Virus record (IMG/VR): IMGVR_UViG_3300036792_000218
Location: 1-64,000 of that record
DNA length: 64,000 nt
Source: a virus
Direction: 5' to 3' (one strand)
Part shown: piece by piece, positions 22,740 to 32,018 of the stretch
How the letters are laid out: each line of letters opens with the position of its first letter
How positions within the stretch are numbered: position 1 is the first letter of the stretch
Position numbers and translations under genes: made by a program
Notes under the pieces: generated by a model
What the model saw: the letters and a program-made list of their open reading frames with translations, nothing else
Database searches by the model: none
What the model was told of the DNA's origin: nothing

Positions 22740-25700
22740 GTGTCCGGAGAACTGCCCCCGGTTGTCCAGGAATTCGGGGTCAACGGTGCCGCGTACCTTG
22801 ACGGCGTCGACGCGATGGCCGCCGCGAGCGACCGGCTCGCGGAGTCGATCGACGCGGTCCTCGCGGGCGCTGACCGGATGTCGGCGGCGCTCGACGCTGC
22901 CGCGGGCGCTGATGACCGGCTTACGGCCGCACAGGATGCCCTGGCCGCGCAGGTTGAGCGGGTCGTCGCGTCCCTTGACGGCCTGGCCGGCGCCGCTGAC
23001 GAGGCGTCCGCGTCCGCTGCGGCCGGGTTCGGGCGGGCCTCGGTGGCGGCTGACGCGCTGAGAGTCCAGGTCGGTGACTCGGCGGCGGCGGCCAAGGCGG
23101 CGGCCGGGTCGTTCGGCGAGGCCGCCGGGGCGGCGGACGCGTTCGCGGCGGCGGCCGGCCGGGCCGGGGGCGCGGCTGACGTCGAGGCCGCGAGTGCGAG
23201 ACGGGGCGGTGCGGCGGCCGCCGGCATGGGCGGCGCCATGAAGACGGCGCTGCTCGGCACGGCGATCGCCCTCGGGTACGGCATCGACAAGGCCGCCGGC
23301 TTCCAGAGCAGCATTGAGCAGCTGCACACCCAGGCCGGGATCTCGCAGTCGAAGCTCGCCGGGCTGTCACAGGGGGTCCTGAAGCTCGCCGGGCAGGTCG
23401 GCGAGGGCCCGGACAGCCTGTCTGAGTCGCTGTACCACGTGGCGTCGAACCTGGCCAGCACGGGCGCGTCGGGTACGCAGATGCTCAACGCGGTCAAGGT
23501 CGCGGCGGAGGGCGCGCAAGTCGGTAACGCCAACCTGGTCGACGTCACGAACGCGCTGGGCGCGGCGATCGCCTCCGGTATCCCCGGCGTGCAGAACTAC
23601 TCGCAGGCCATGGGTTACATGAATGCCACGGTCGGCGCCGGCGACATGAAAATGCAGGATCTTGCCGATGCTTTCGGCACTGGTGTCCTGGCGAATATCA
23701 AAATGTACGGCGTCACATTGCAGGATGTTTCCGCCGCACTCGCTACTTATGGCGATAACAACATCCGGGGTGCGAAGGCGGGCACTGACCTGCGGATGGC
23801 CGTGCAGGCGCTCGTCGCCCCGGTGTCGACCGCGGCCCCGGCCCTGAAGTCGCTCGGGCTGAACACGAAGTCGTTCGCGGACGAGATGAAGACCGGCGGC
23901 CTCAACGGCGCCCTGCAACTGCTGGTCAGCCGGATGAAGTCCGCGGGGGTCACGGCCAAGGACCAGGGTGAGCTGATCACCGAGCTGTTCGGCAAGAAGG
24001 CCGGAGCCGGGATCGGTGTCCTCGTCGGTGAGTTCGACCGGTTCCAGGGCAAGTACGCGCAGGTCAAGAAGGGCGCCGACGACTTCGCGGGCGACTGGGC
24101 TGCCCGGCAGAAGACGATGTCCCAGCAGTGGGACAACCTGAAGTCCAGCGTGCAGGCGCTGGCGATCAGCTTCGGGTCCGTCCTGCTGCCCGCCGCGACG
24201 AAGATCGTCGGGGCGCTCGCCAAGGTCGGCCAGTTCCTTGAAGCGCACCCGGCTATCGCCGCTTTTGCCGGGGCGATCCTCGCTGTCGCGGTCGCGTTCA
24301 AGATCGCGGCCACCGCCGAGGCCCTGTTCAACGCGGTTTCCGACGCGAACCCGGTGACGCTCGCGGTGATCGCGGTTATTGCCCTGGCCGCGGGCCTGTA
24401 CCTGCTGTACACGCACTGCCGGACGGTGCGGGTCGCCCTGGCCGACATCGGCGCGTTCTTCGCCGGGACGTGGCACGCCGCGGTCCGCGCGGCGGGCGCG
24501 GTGACGCAGTGGTTCGTGACCGGGCCGCTCGCGTTCGTGAAGCAGCAGCTGGCCGTGTTCGCCCAGTTCTGGGCGGCGCACGGCGCGCAGGTCGAGCAGG
24601 TCGCGAAGGGCGTCTGGAACACGATCGCGGCGATCGTCACGACGGCGTGGCATGTCATCTACGACGGGGCGATCCGTCCGGGCCTCGCGACGCTGGAGGA
24701 GATCTGGCGGGTCGCGTGGGGCGTCATCAGCGACGCGGTGAAGTTCGCCTGGAACACCATAGCGGCGATAATTCGAGCGTCAATTCGAATTTGCGTCGAC
24801 GTGATCAGCCTGGCGCTCGACCTGATAACCGGAAAATGGGGTGCAGCCTGGGCGGACCTGCGCAAACTGGGATCGGATGCCCTAAACGGGTTTATCAACG
24901 TCCTGCGCACGTTCGCCTCCGGCGCCATTCACCTGCTGTGGGACGCCGGCGTCAACATCGTGCGCGGCCTGATCCAGGGCATCGAGTCGATGGCAGGCGC
25001 CGTCATGGGCGTCGTCTCGTCGCTCGCCCACGGGGCGGTCTCCGCGTTCAAGTCCGCGCTGTCGATCTTCAGCCCGTCCCGCGTGTTCTACAGCCTCGGG
25101 TCGATGATCACGACCGGCCTCGCGAACGGCATCAGCGAAACCGCGTCGCAGGCCGAGGCCGCCGCCAACACCCTCGCCGCGAAGGTCAACGCCGCCTACG
25201 CCCGCGGCCAGATCACCGCCGTCCAGCAAACCCAGCTGATCGACCAGATCGGGCAGCACCTCGCGTCCCGGTCCGACACGCTCGGCAAGACCATGCAGAA
25301 ACTCGGCCTGGAAATGGGCCGGCAGCTGATCAGCTCGATCGCGAACGCGTCCAGCGCGTCGACGGCGAAAACAGCGGTCGACAAGCTGAACACCTACATC
25401 CTGCAAGCCTGGTCCGCCGGCGACGTGTCGTTCAACGGGGCATCCCGGCTGCTCACCTGGGTTGCGGCTGACAACTCCAGGATCCAGGGCCTCGCCGCGA
25501 AGCGGCAAAGCATCGTCGCGACGATAAAGGCCGCGGACACCTACGCCGCGAGCGTCACCAGCAGCACCGAGTCGTGGGCGAGCCTGTCGAACGCCACGTC
25601 CGTCGCCGGGGGCAGCAGCGGCGCGGACATCGGCGCGGGGATGCAAATGCAGCTCGCGCAGATCAAGACGTTCGCGACCGACATCAAGGCCCTGGCCAAG

Positions 25701-26348
25701 CGGGGACTGTCCAAGGCGCTGCTCGACCAGATCATCCAGGCCGGGCCCGCGAGCGGGCTGCCGATCGCCGAGGCGCTGATGGACGACAGCACCTCGCAGA
25801 TCAGCTCGCTCAACGCGTCCGAGTCCGCGATCACCTCCTACAGCACCAGCCTCGGGCAGACCGCGGCGAACGCGATGTACGACAGCGGAGCGCAGGCGGG
25901 CAAGGGGTTCCTGAGCGGGCTCCAGGCGCAGGAGAAGGCCATCACGGCGCAGATGGACAAGATCGCCGCGAGCATGGTCGCCACCCTCAAGAAGGACCTG
26001 AAGATCAGCAGCCCGTCGCGGGTCATGGCCGACACAGGCAAGGACACCGCCGCGGGGCTGGTGCAAGGCCTCGCCGGGGGCCAGAGCGGGGTGCAGGCGG
26101 CCGCGCACGGGCTCGCGCAGGCCATCACCGCCGGGGTGAACGGCGGCAGCGCCGCGGGGCTCCGCGTCAGCGCGGGCGCGGCGGCCGGCAGCGCGGCGGC
26201 GGGCAACACGACCGTGCAGATCACCGTGAACGGCTACATCGGCAGCGAGCAGGAGCTGGCCACGGAGCTTTTCACCCTCCTGCAGCACGCCAGCCTCCAG
26301 AACAACCGCAGGAATCCGACGAACGGCCTTGCGCTGGTGACCGTCTGA
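22740..26348 (+). CDS. Tape measure protein
   Basis: This 1202-residue protein is the largest in the window and sets tail length. The N-terminal 150 residues are Ala/Asp-rich heptad-like helices. Residues about 170-470 hold the phage tape-measure core (GLSQGVLKLAGQVGEGPDSL, FGTGVLANIKMYGV). Hydrophobic helices follow around 505-565 (AGAILAVAVAFKIAA, VIAVIALAAGLYLLY), expected to enter the host membrane. The C-terminus repeats a KISSPSRVMADTGK-type motif twice (also SIFSPSRVFYSLG). By the usual length ratio the tail would be near 180 nm. The GTG start is at 22740. Two patches near 23640-23760 and 24755-24900 use AT-richer codons. Confidence 0.9.
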   Translation: MSGELPPVVQEFGVNGAAYLDGVDAMAAASDRLAESIDAVLAGADRMSAALDAAAGADDRLTAAQDALAAQVERVVASLDGLAGAADEASASAAAGFGRASVAADALRVQVGDSAAAAKAAAGSFGEAAGAADAFAAAAGRAGGAADVEAASARRGGAAAAGMGGAMKTALLGTAIALGYGIDKAAGFQSSIEQLHTQAGISQSKLAGLSQGVLKLAGQVGEGPDSLSESLYHVASNLASTGASGTQMLNAVKVAAEGAQVGNANLVDVTNALGAAIASGIPGVQNYSQAMGYMNATVGAGDMKMQDLADAFGTGVLANIKMYGVTLQDVSAALATYGDNNIRGAKAGTDLRMAVQALVAPVSTAAPALKSLGLNTKSFADEMKTGGLNGALQLLVSRMKSAGVTAKDQGELITELFGKKAGAGIGVLVGEFDRFQGKYAQVKKGADDFAGDWAARQKTMSQQWDNLKSSVQALAISFGSVLLPAATKIVGALAKVGQFLEAHPAIAAFAGAILAVAVAFKIAATAEALFNAVSDANPVTLAVIAVIALAAGLYLLYTHCRTVRVALADIGAFFAGTWHAAVRAAGAVTQWFVTGPLAFVKQQLAVFAQFWAAHGAQVEQVAKGVWNTIAAIVTTAWHVIYDGAIRPGLATLEEIWRVAWGVISDAVKFAWNTIAAIIRASIRICVDVISLALDLITGKWGAAWADLRKLGSDALNGFINVLRTFASGAIHLLWDAGVNIVRGLIQGIESMAGAVMGVVSSLAHGAVSAFKSALSIFSPSRVFYSLGSMITTGLANGISETASQAEAAANTLAAKVNAAYARGQITAVQQTQLIDQIGQHLASRSDTLGKTMQKLGLEMGRQLISSIANASSASTAKTAVDKLNTYILQAWSAGDVSFNGASRLLTWVAADNSRIQGLAAKRQSIVATIKAADTYAASVTSSTESWASLSNATSVAGGSSGADIGAGMQMQLAQIKTFATDIKALAKRGLSKALLDQIIQAGPASGLPIAEALMDDSTSQISSLNASESAITSYSTSLGQTAANAMYDSGAQAGKGFLSGLQAQEKAITAQMDKIAASMVATLKKDLKISSPSRVMADTGKDTAAGLVQGLAGGQSGVQAAAHGLAQAITAGVNGGSAAGLRVSAGAAAGSAAAGNTTVQITVNGYIGSEQELATELFTLLQHASLQNNRRNPTNGLALVTV

Positions 26349-26361
26349 CCGGGGGTGCCGC

Positions 26362-29052
26362 GTGTCCGTGACGATCCCGGTTCACAACTGGGCGGCGGTA
26401 GCACAGCCGGCCGGGTACGACGCGTACTCAAGCCAGCCGCTCGCCTGCATCGCCGGGAACTCCGGGACCGCCGGGAACTGGATGGTGGCGGTGTGGGCGG
26501 TGCGGCAGGAGCCGAGCGGCAACCCTGCAACCTGCGCGGTCGGCGACGACGCCCACAACTACTGGGAGCCGCTCGGCCCGCCGAACGGTGTCAGCAGCGC
26601 CTCAGGGGTGACCCGCTGCGGGATCTGGGTTTCCCGCAGTCCCCGCGCGGCGGGCAACGCGTACCTGTCGCCGACCAGCCCGGTCAAGGCGATGATCCTC
26701 ACGGTGTTCGAGGTGGCGGGGCTGACGCCGTGGGAGTCGCTTTCCGCGATCGTCACCAGCATGGCGAACGCGGCGACGGCACTCGGGTCGCTGAGCCTCC
26801 CGTCGCCGGGGGCGCCGGCGCTGCTGCTGACCGCCTGCGCGTCCGACAACTCGGCATCCACTGTTTCGCTCGGCGGGGCCGGCTGGTCGATGGTCACGGG
26901 CAGCACCCCGGCCATAACCAACGGCTCCGACCACACCGCCGACCTTGAGTTCCCGTGCATGTGGCAGGTCACCAGCGCGGCGGCCTCGCCCGCCTGGTCG
27001 GCGTCCCCGGCCGCGGACCTGTCCGGGTTCGCGGCGCTGATCCTCGTCACCGTTGCCGCCCCGGTCCCCGCGTCGCAGTCGTGGCCGATGGTGCAGCTTC
27101 TCGCCGGGTTCGGCTCCGGTGCGGGCACCCCGTGGGACCAGGTCACGTTCACCGACATCAGCGCCCGGTTCCAGAAGATGGGCACGCAGCGGGGCAAGCA
27201 ATACGAATTGGATACGGCGCAGGCCGGGACGGTCAACTTCGCGCTCAGCAATAACGACGGGGCGCTGACACCCGGCTACGCCAGTTCCCCGTACCAGCCT
27301 GAGGTGTACACGCCGGTCCTCGTGCTGGTCACCTGGCCGCCGCCTCCGAACGCCGCGGCGCGGCCGTACGCGGTGTTCCGCGGCTACATGGAACGCTGGC
27401 CGCAGGCGATCACCAAGACCCGCTACCAGGTGACCAACGCGGTCGCCAGTGACGTCCTCGCGCAGCTCACCCCGCTGTCGCTGACCGTCACCCGCGCGGA
27501 AATCCTGCTGGACAACCCCGCCGGGTACTGGCCGTGCGGTGACCCGGCCGGCAACACGACCGTGCAGAACCTCGCCCAGGGTTCCCAGCTCGTCATGCAG
27601 GTCACGCAGGCGAAAGGCGGCAACGGGGGCGCCACGCAGGCGTTCGGCGCGTCATCGGCGAGCCTGTGCGGCGACGGCGGCGCCACCTCCTGGTCCCAGT
27701 CCGGCCTCGGCGCCGGGGAAACCACCCAGGGCTACACCCTCCAGGTCACCTCCGGCAGCATGCCGTCGCTGGCGGCCGGTGTCACCCTTGAGGGCTGGTT
27801 CACCGTCGATAACACCGTCCAGCCCGCCACGGTCAACCTGCTCATGTCGCTCACCGGGCCGGCCGGGCCCGTGTTCCAGGTGATCCTCGCCCAGAGCACG
27901 GGGTTCCTTTACGTCCGCGCGTACGACAAGGTCACCCGCGCCATGACGCAGACGCTCGTCAGCAACCTGACGAGCTTCGCGAGCAGCGTCGGGTTCCACC
28001 TTGCCCTGACCCTCACGCAGACGGGCTGGCAGGTTTACATCAACGCCGGGGCCTTCCCCGGCGCCACCGGGTCCTGCAACCTCGCCCCCGGCTGGTACAC
28101 GCTGTCGTTCAACGGGCAGGCGACAAGGGCCGCGACCGGGGCGATGTTCAACGGGGTCCTCAGCGAGCTCGTCCTGTTCCCCGAGGTACTGGGCCAGGAC
28201 CGGATCGTCACCCACTACTGGGCGACGCTGCTCGGGCTGGCCGCCACCGACACGGCCGGCCGGCGCATCGACCGCCTGATGCTCGAGTCGGGCTGCGGGT
28301 ACCCGCGCGTCATCACCGCGACCACCAACGGGATACAGGGCGCGGTCGACCAGCAGGGGCAGCAGCTCGCGCAGAACATCGTGAACATGGCGGAGTCCGA
28401 CGGCGGGCTGCTGTTCGTCGACGGCCCCGGTTACGTGTTCTACATGGGCCGGGGCGCCGGGTACAACCTGCCGGTCACGGGCACGTTCGGGGAGAACACG
28501 GCGGCCGGCGAGTACCCGTACCTCGACGACATCGGGTTCGACGACGACCCCGCCCAGGTTTACAACGACATCACCCTGACCCAGTTGTCGGCGCCGCAGG
28601 TGATCGGCGCCGCGGACGTGTCCGCTGTCGTCACCCCGGTCAGCACCGCCGCGGTTGCCGCGAGCGTCGAGCAGTACGGTGACCAGACGCTGCAGCAGAC
28701 CAGCTACCTGTTCGACCTGCCGATCATCCAGGACAGCGCCAACTGGATTTTCTGGACCAACGGCACCCCGCAGATCCGCGTGGCGCAGCTGACCCTCGAC
28801 CCCGGCGCGAACCCCGCCCTGTGGCCGGTCGCGCTCGGCGTCGAGGTCGGGCAGGTGTACACCGTCAACCGGCGGCTAGGCGGAACCCAGGTCGTCATCA
28901 CGGGCGAGTTCCAGGTCATGAGCGTCGCCCACACCGTTCAGGGGCGACGCTGGCAGACGAAACTGACGCTGGTCACCTACCCCGGCGTCGTCCTGACCGC
29001 AGACGACAGCGTCCGCGGGCTGCTGAACGGGTCGAACCGGCTTTCCTGGTGA
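26362..29052 (+). CDS. Large tail tip protein with LamG-like domain
   Basis: This 896-residue protein directly follows the tape measure, the place of distal tail/baseplate proteins. Residues about 470-615 (GVTLEGWFTVDNTVQ, LALTLTQTGWQVYINAG, FNGVLSELVLFPEVL) form a LamG/concanavalin-type jelly roll that commonly binds sugars. The C-terminal third (IDRLMLESGCGYPRVIT, YNDITLTQLSAPQVIG) resembles baseplate hub parts. The start GTG 26362 follows GGGGGTGCC. Probably contributes to host recognition. Confidence 0.75.
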   Translation: MSVTIPVHNWAAVAQPAGYDAYSSQPLACIAGNSGTAGNWMVAVWAVRQEPSGNPATCAVGDDAHNYWEPLGPPNGVSSASGVTRCGIWVSRSPRAAGNAYLSPTSPVKAMILTVFEVAGLTPWESLSAIVTSMANAATALGSLSLPSPGAPALLLTACASDNSASTVSLGGAGWSMVTGSTPAITNGSDHTADLEFPCMWQVTSAAASPAWSASPAADLSGFAALILVTVAAPVPASQSWPMVQLLAGFGSGAGTPWDQVTFTDISARFQKMGTQRGKQYELDTAQAGTVNFALSNNDGALTPGYASSPYQPEVYTPVLVLVTWPPPPNAAARPYAVFRGYMERWPQAITKTRYQVTNAVASDVLAQLTPLSLTVTRAEILLDNPAGYWPCGDPAGNTTVQNLAQGSQLVMQVTQAKGGNGGATQAFGASSASLCGDGGATSWSQSGLGAGETTQGYTLQVTSGSMPSLAAGVTLEGWFTVDNTVQPATVNLLMSLTGPAGPVFQVILAQSTGFLYVRAYDKVTRAMTQTLVSNLTSFASSVGFHLALTLTQTGWQVYINAGAFPGATGSCNLAPGWYTLSFNGQATRAATGAMFNGVLSELVLFPEVLGQDRIVTHYWATLLGLAATDTAGRRIDRLMLESGCGYPRVITATTNGIQGAVDQQGQQLAQNIVNMAESDGGLLFVDGPGYVFYMGRGAGYNLPVTGTFGENTAAGEYPYLDDIGFDDDPAQVYNDITLTQLSAPQVIGAADVSAVVTPVSTAAVAASVEQYGDQTLQQTSYLFDLPIIQDSANWIFWTNGTPQIRVAQLTLDPGANPALWPVALGVEVGQVYTVNRRLGGTQVVITGEFQVMSVAHTVQGRRWQTKLTLVTYPGVVLTADDSVRGLLNGSNRLSW

Positions 29053-29072
29053 ACGGCGGGGGGCGGTGAAAG

Positions 29073-30182
29073 ATGGGTAACCCGACCGTCCCCAGCCCGT
29101 TTACGTGGGTGCCCGGGCCTGTCCCCGTGTGGGGGCTGCGCGACGTCTCCAACGCCGTCAGCTTCCTGTCCGGGCCGCCGCTGTTCATGGGCTACAGCAC
29201 GTCGTTCAGCGTGCCGACCGGCCCGACCACGCCCGTGACCCTGGACACCGAGGCGGTGGACACGTGGGGCGGGCACACGCCGCCGGGAGCCCCCTACTTC
29301 TGCTGTGCGCCTGGCTGGCACCTGGTCACCGCCGCCGCCCAGTTCACCTACACGACCGCGACCGCGAAGGACTTCTCCGTGCTCCTCCAGGCGGGCAACG
29401 GGGTGACCGTGTCGCTCACCCTCCAGGGCGAGCAGGTCGCCGGCGGGTCCGGCCAGAACCCGTGCGCGAGCGCCGCCGACCTCGTGCAGCTCGTCAACGT
29501 CGGCGCGGACTTCGTTCAGATGGCAGGACGGCAGGACAGCGGCAGCGCGTCGGCGCTGGCCGGGAACCCGTACATGTCGGCCCGCTGGGTGTGCGCGAAC
29601 TCGGGGACCGCCGGGCTGGCCGTCCCCGCGAACGCGGCGTGGCCGGTGCCGCCGGCGTACGTCACGAGCGCGTTCCTGAACGCGAACATCCGCGACGCGA
29701 TCAGGTTCCTCACCTACCCGCCGATTTTCCGGGGCTACTACGCCGGGTCAGGCAACACCCTCCCGTCGCAGGCGTTCCCCGCCGGGACCGTGATCCCCCT
29801 CGACACCACCACGGGCAGCACCGTCGCCGGCGGCCCTGCGGTCGACAACTACAGCGGCTGGAATTCCGGCGGCAACTACTGGACCGCACCCGTCGCCGGC
29901 GTTTACGCCGTCTACGGGCAGGTCGCGGTGTCGACCTTCGCGGCGAACGGCACGCTAGCCGCCGGGTTCTCCGTCAACGGGACCGCCCAGTGGCTCAAGT
30001 CGTACTTCACCCAGACCGCCGCGGTTCCCCGTTCGGCGCTGGCCGCCCGGAAAATCAGGCTCAGCGCCGGCGACAGGGTGCAGCTCGTGGGATCGCAGAA
30101 CTCCGGAAGCAGCCTGGCGCTGGAAGGATCGGGCACCGCCGCTGTCTTCAACAAGCTGATCATCGTGTGGGAGTCCGCGTGA
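29073..30182 (+). CDS. Minor tail protein with two C1q-like domains
   Basis: In this 369-residue protein the two halves are related: each starts with a helix and strand (RDVSNAVSFLSGPPLFMGY; IRDAIRFLTYPPIFRGYY), contains a YFC/YWT-AP-G..V core and ends in a D.VQL.G.Q.SGS motif. The pattern of the second half (YWTAPVAGVYAVYGQV, GDRVQLVGSQNSGSS) is that of C1q/TNF-like trimeric domains in phage receptor-binding proteins. Internal duplication is evident. ATG 29073. Confidence 0.65.
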   Translation: MGNPTVPSPFTWVPGPVPVWGLRDVSNAVSFLSGPPLFMGYSTSFSVPTGPTTPVTLDTEAVDTWGGHTPPGAPYFCCAPGWHLVTAAAQFTYTTATAKDFSVLLQAGNGVTVSLTLQGEQVAGGSGQNPCASAADLVQLVNVGADFVQMAGRQDSGSASALAGNPYMSARWVCANSGTAGLAVPANAAWPVPPAYVTSAFLNANIRDAIRFLTYPPIFRGYYAGSGNTLPSQAFPAGTVIPLDTTTGSTVAGGPAVDNYSGWNSGGNYWTAPVAGVYAVYGQVAVSTFAANGTLAAGFSVNGTAQWLKSYFTQTAAVPRSALAARKIRLSAGDRVQLVGSQNSGSSLALEGSGTAAVFNKLIIVWESA

Positions 30183-30207
30183 TGCCGGGCGGTCAGGGCG
30201 GCCGGCG

Positions 30208-30729
30208 ATGACGCTCTCAGCTCCTGTCGTCCCGTCATTCCCCGCCGGGTACGGGCCGCTGCCCGCCGACTTCAACAACTGGGTTCAGGCGCCGCTCGCC
30301 GCGCTGACGTCACGGGTCGTGTTCCGTGCGGTGAAAACCAGCTCGCAGACCCTCGCCGCCGGCAACAACACGATCCAGTTCAACAGCATCCTGGAAGACC
30401 CCTACAGCGGCTGGAACCCCTCCACGTTCACGTGGACGCCGCCGGCGGCCTGGTCGGGAACCTACGTCGTCAGGGCCGGGATCGTCACCGGGGGCACCGC
30501 CGGGGGCCGCATAGGCGTCCTCGTCGGCCTCAACGGCAGCGCCCTCTACACGCTGGACACCATATGGACTTCGACCAGCGTCGCGAACTCCGCGTGCGGG
30601 GAAGCGCCCGTGCAGCTCGTCGGGGGGCAGGACCAGGTATCCGTGATCGGTTACTCCACGGTAGCCGTCAACGTGGGCACCCTCGCCGGCGAGGAATGCA
30701 CCTGCGAGATCACGTGGTACTCAAACTGA
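30208..30729 (+). CDS. Minor tail protein, single C1q-like domain
   Basis: This 173-residue protein resembles one half of the preceding protein: an N-terminal FNNWVQAPLAALTSRVVFRA, then YSGWNPSTFTWTPPAAWSGT and a CTCEITWYSN end. A trimeric C1q-like fold is likely. Together the two genes give three copies of this domain, suggesting local amplification of adhesion modules. ATG 30208. Confidence 0.6.
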   Translation: MTLSAPVVPSFPAGYGPLPADFNNWVQAPLAALTSRVVFRAVKTSSQTLAAGNNTIQFNSILEDPYSGWNPSTFTWTPPAAWSGTYVVRAGIVTGGTAGGRIGVLVGLNGSALYTLDTIWTSTSVANSACGEAPVQLVGGQDQVSVIGYSTVAVNVGTLAGEECTCEITWYSN

Positions 30730-30745
30730 CCGGGGGTGACCGCGC

Positions 30746-32002
30746 GTGGCGCTGCTAACAGTCGAGGTGACGGGCACGTTCACCGACGGGAGCGGCGAGC
30801 CGCTTGCGGGCACTGCCACGTTCACGCCGACGTCGACGGTCTACGCGGGCGGCGTGCCGGTCCTGCAGCCAGACGCTCCCGTTACCGCGCAGATCACGGA
30901 CGGGCAGCTCAAGGCGCCGTCGGGTGACCCGCTGACGCTGACCGCGACCGACAACGACGGCCTGACGGTGGAGGGGCTGACGGGATGGTGGGCGTGGAAC
31001 GCCCAGGTCACGGTGAGCGGGCAGGTACAGCCGCCCTGGTCGTTCTTCCTGCCTTACTCGTCCTCCCCGGTTGACCTGACGTCACTGGTGAACTCGCCGG
31101 CCAGCGGCGGCGGCTCCGGCACGGTCACCAGCGTCAACCACGTCGACCCCGACGGGTCGGGCAACGTCACCCTCACGGCCGCCCAGGTCGGCGCGGACGC
31201 CTCCGGTGCGGCGGCGGCAGCGCTGTCGGCCGCCGAGACGTACGCGGCCGGCGTGGCGTCGGCGGCGCAGTCCAACGCGGAGACTTACGCGGCGGCGCAG
31301 GCCAGCGCCGCGCAGTCCGCGGCCGAAGCCGCATCGGACCCGGCCGGGGCCGCCGCGACAGCCCAGGCGAACGCGGAGACGTACGCGGCCGGGGCGGTCT
31401 CGGCCGAGACGACGCGCGCTGAGACGGCCGAGGGACTGCTGATCCCCCTGACGCAGCGAGGCGCTAACTCCGGTGTCGCCACGCTCGACACCGGCGGTCA
31501 CGTTCCCACCGGGCAGCTTCCCGCCGCGACGACCGGCGCGCAGGGCGCGGTGCAGCTCGACGGGACCGCGGGCGACATCCAGCCGGTAGGCACCGCGGCC
31601 GCGGCCGGATCGGTCGGCAAGGTGGCCGACGCCGGGCACGTCCACGCGGGCCTGTCCAAGGTCACCGCGACGCCCCTGGCCGGCTACACGCTGGTCAACG
31701 GCACCGGCACCGTGTCGGGCATGACGTGGACGTCGCCGAACGACGGCCAGATGCACATGATCCTGGTGACCGCCAACATAGACGTCACCTCAAATGAGAC
31801 GGGCGGCGCGATCGGTGTCTCGCTCACGTCACCGAACGGTGTAACGCACGTTCCCGGTGTCTACGCCGCCGGCCTCAGCGCAGGGTTCGCCTACTTCACC
31901 ATGGCGTACTTCGTCGAGCCGAACACGACCGTGACGCTACAGCAGACGACCGCGCTCACCGCAGGCGCGGCGACGCTGTGGGCCGCGATCTGGGCACTCT
32001 AG
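30746..32002 (+). CDS. Tail fibre-like protein A
   Basis: This 418-residue protein has an N-terminal anchoring domain (GTFTDGSGEPLAGTATF...PPWSFFLPYSSSPVDLTSL), a GTVTSVNHVDPDGSGNVTL linker, and a long Ala/Ser/Glu helical shaft (AAQSNAETYAAAQASAAQSA). A C-terminal head (GDIQPVGTAAAAGSVGKVAD, ETGGAIGVSL, QQTTALTAGAATLWA) completes it. It shares all three parts with the next gene. The GTG start is at 30746. Likely a trimeric receptor-binding fibre. Confidence 0.75.
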   Translation: MALLTVEVTGTFTDGSGEPLAGTATFTPTSTVYAGGVPVLQPDAPVTAQITDGQLKAPSGDPLTLTATDNDGLTVEGLTGWWAWNAQVTVSGQVQPPWSFFLPYSSSPVDLTSLVNSPASGGGSGTVTSVNHVDPDGSGNVTLTAAQVGADASGAAAAALSAAETYAAGVASAAQSNAETYAAAQASAAQSAAEAASDPAGAAATAQANAETYAAGAVSAETTRAETAEGLLIPLTQRGANSGVATLDTGGHVPTGQLPAATTGAQGAVQLDGTAGDIQPVGTAAAAGSVGKVADAGHVHAGLSKVTATPLAGYTLVNGTGTVSGMTWTSPNDGQMHMILVTANIDVTSNETGGAIGVSLTSPNGVTHVPGVYAAGLSAGFAYFTMAYFVEPNTTVTLQQTTALTAGAATLWAAIWAL

Positions 32003-32018
32003 GCGGGAGGCGCCGCAC

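Noticed and set aside
23367-26288. Long leftward frames opposite the tape measure gene
   Set aside because: Arg/Gly/Ala-rich shadow frames caused by high GC3 in the real gene; no ribosome-binding sites or domains.
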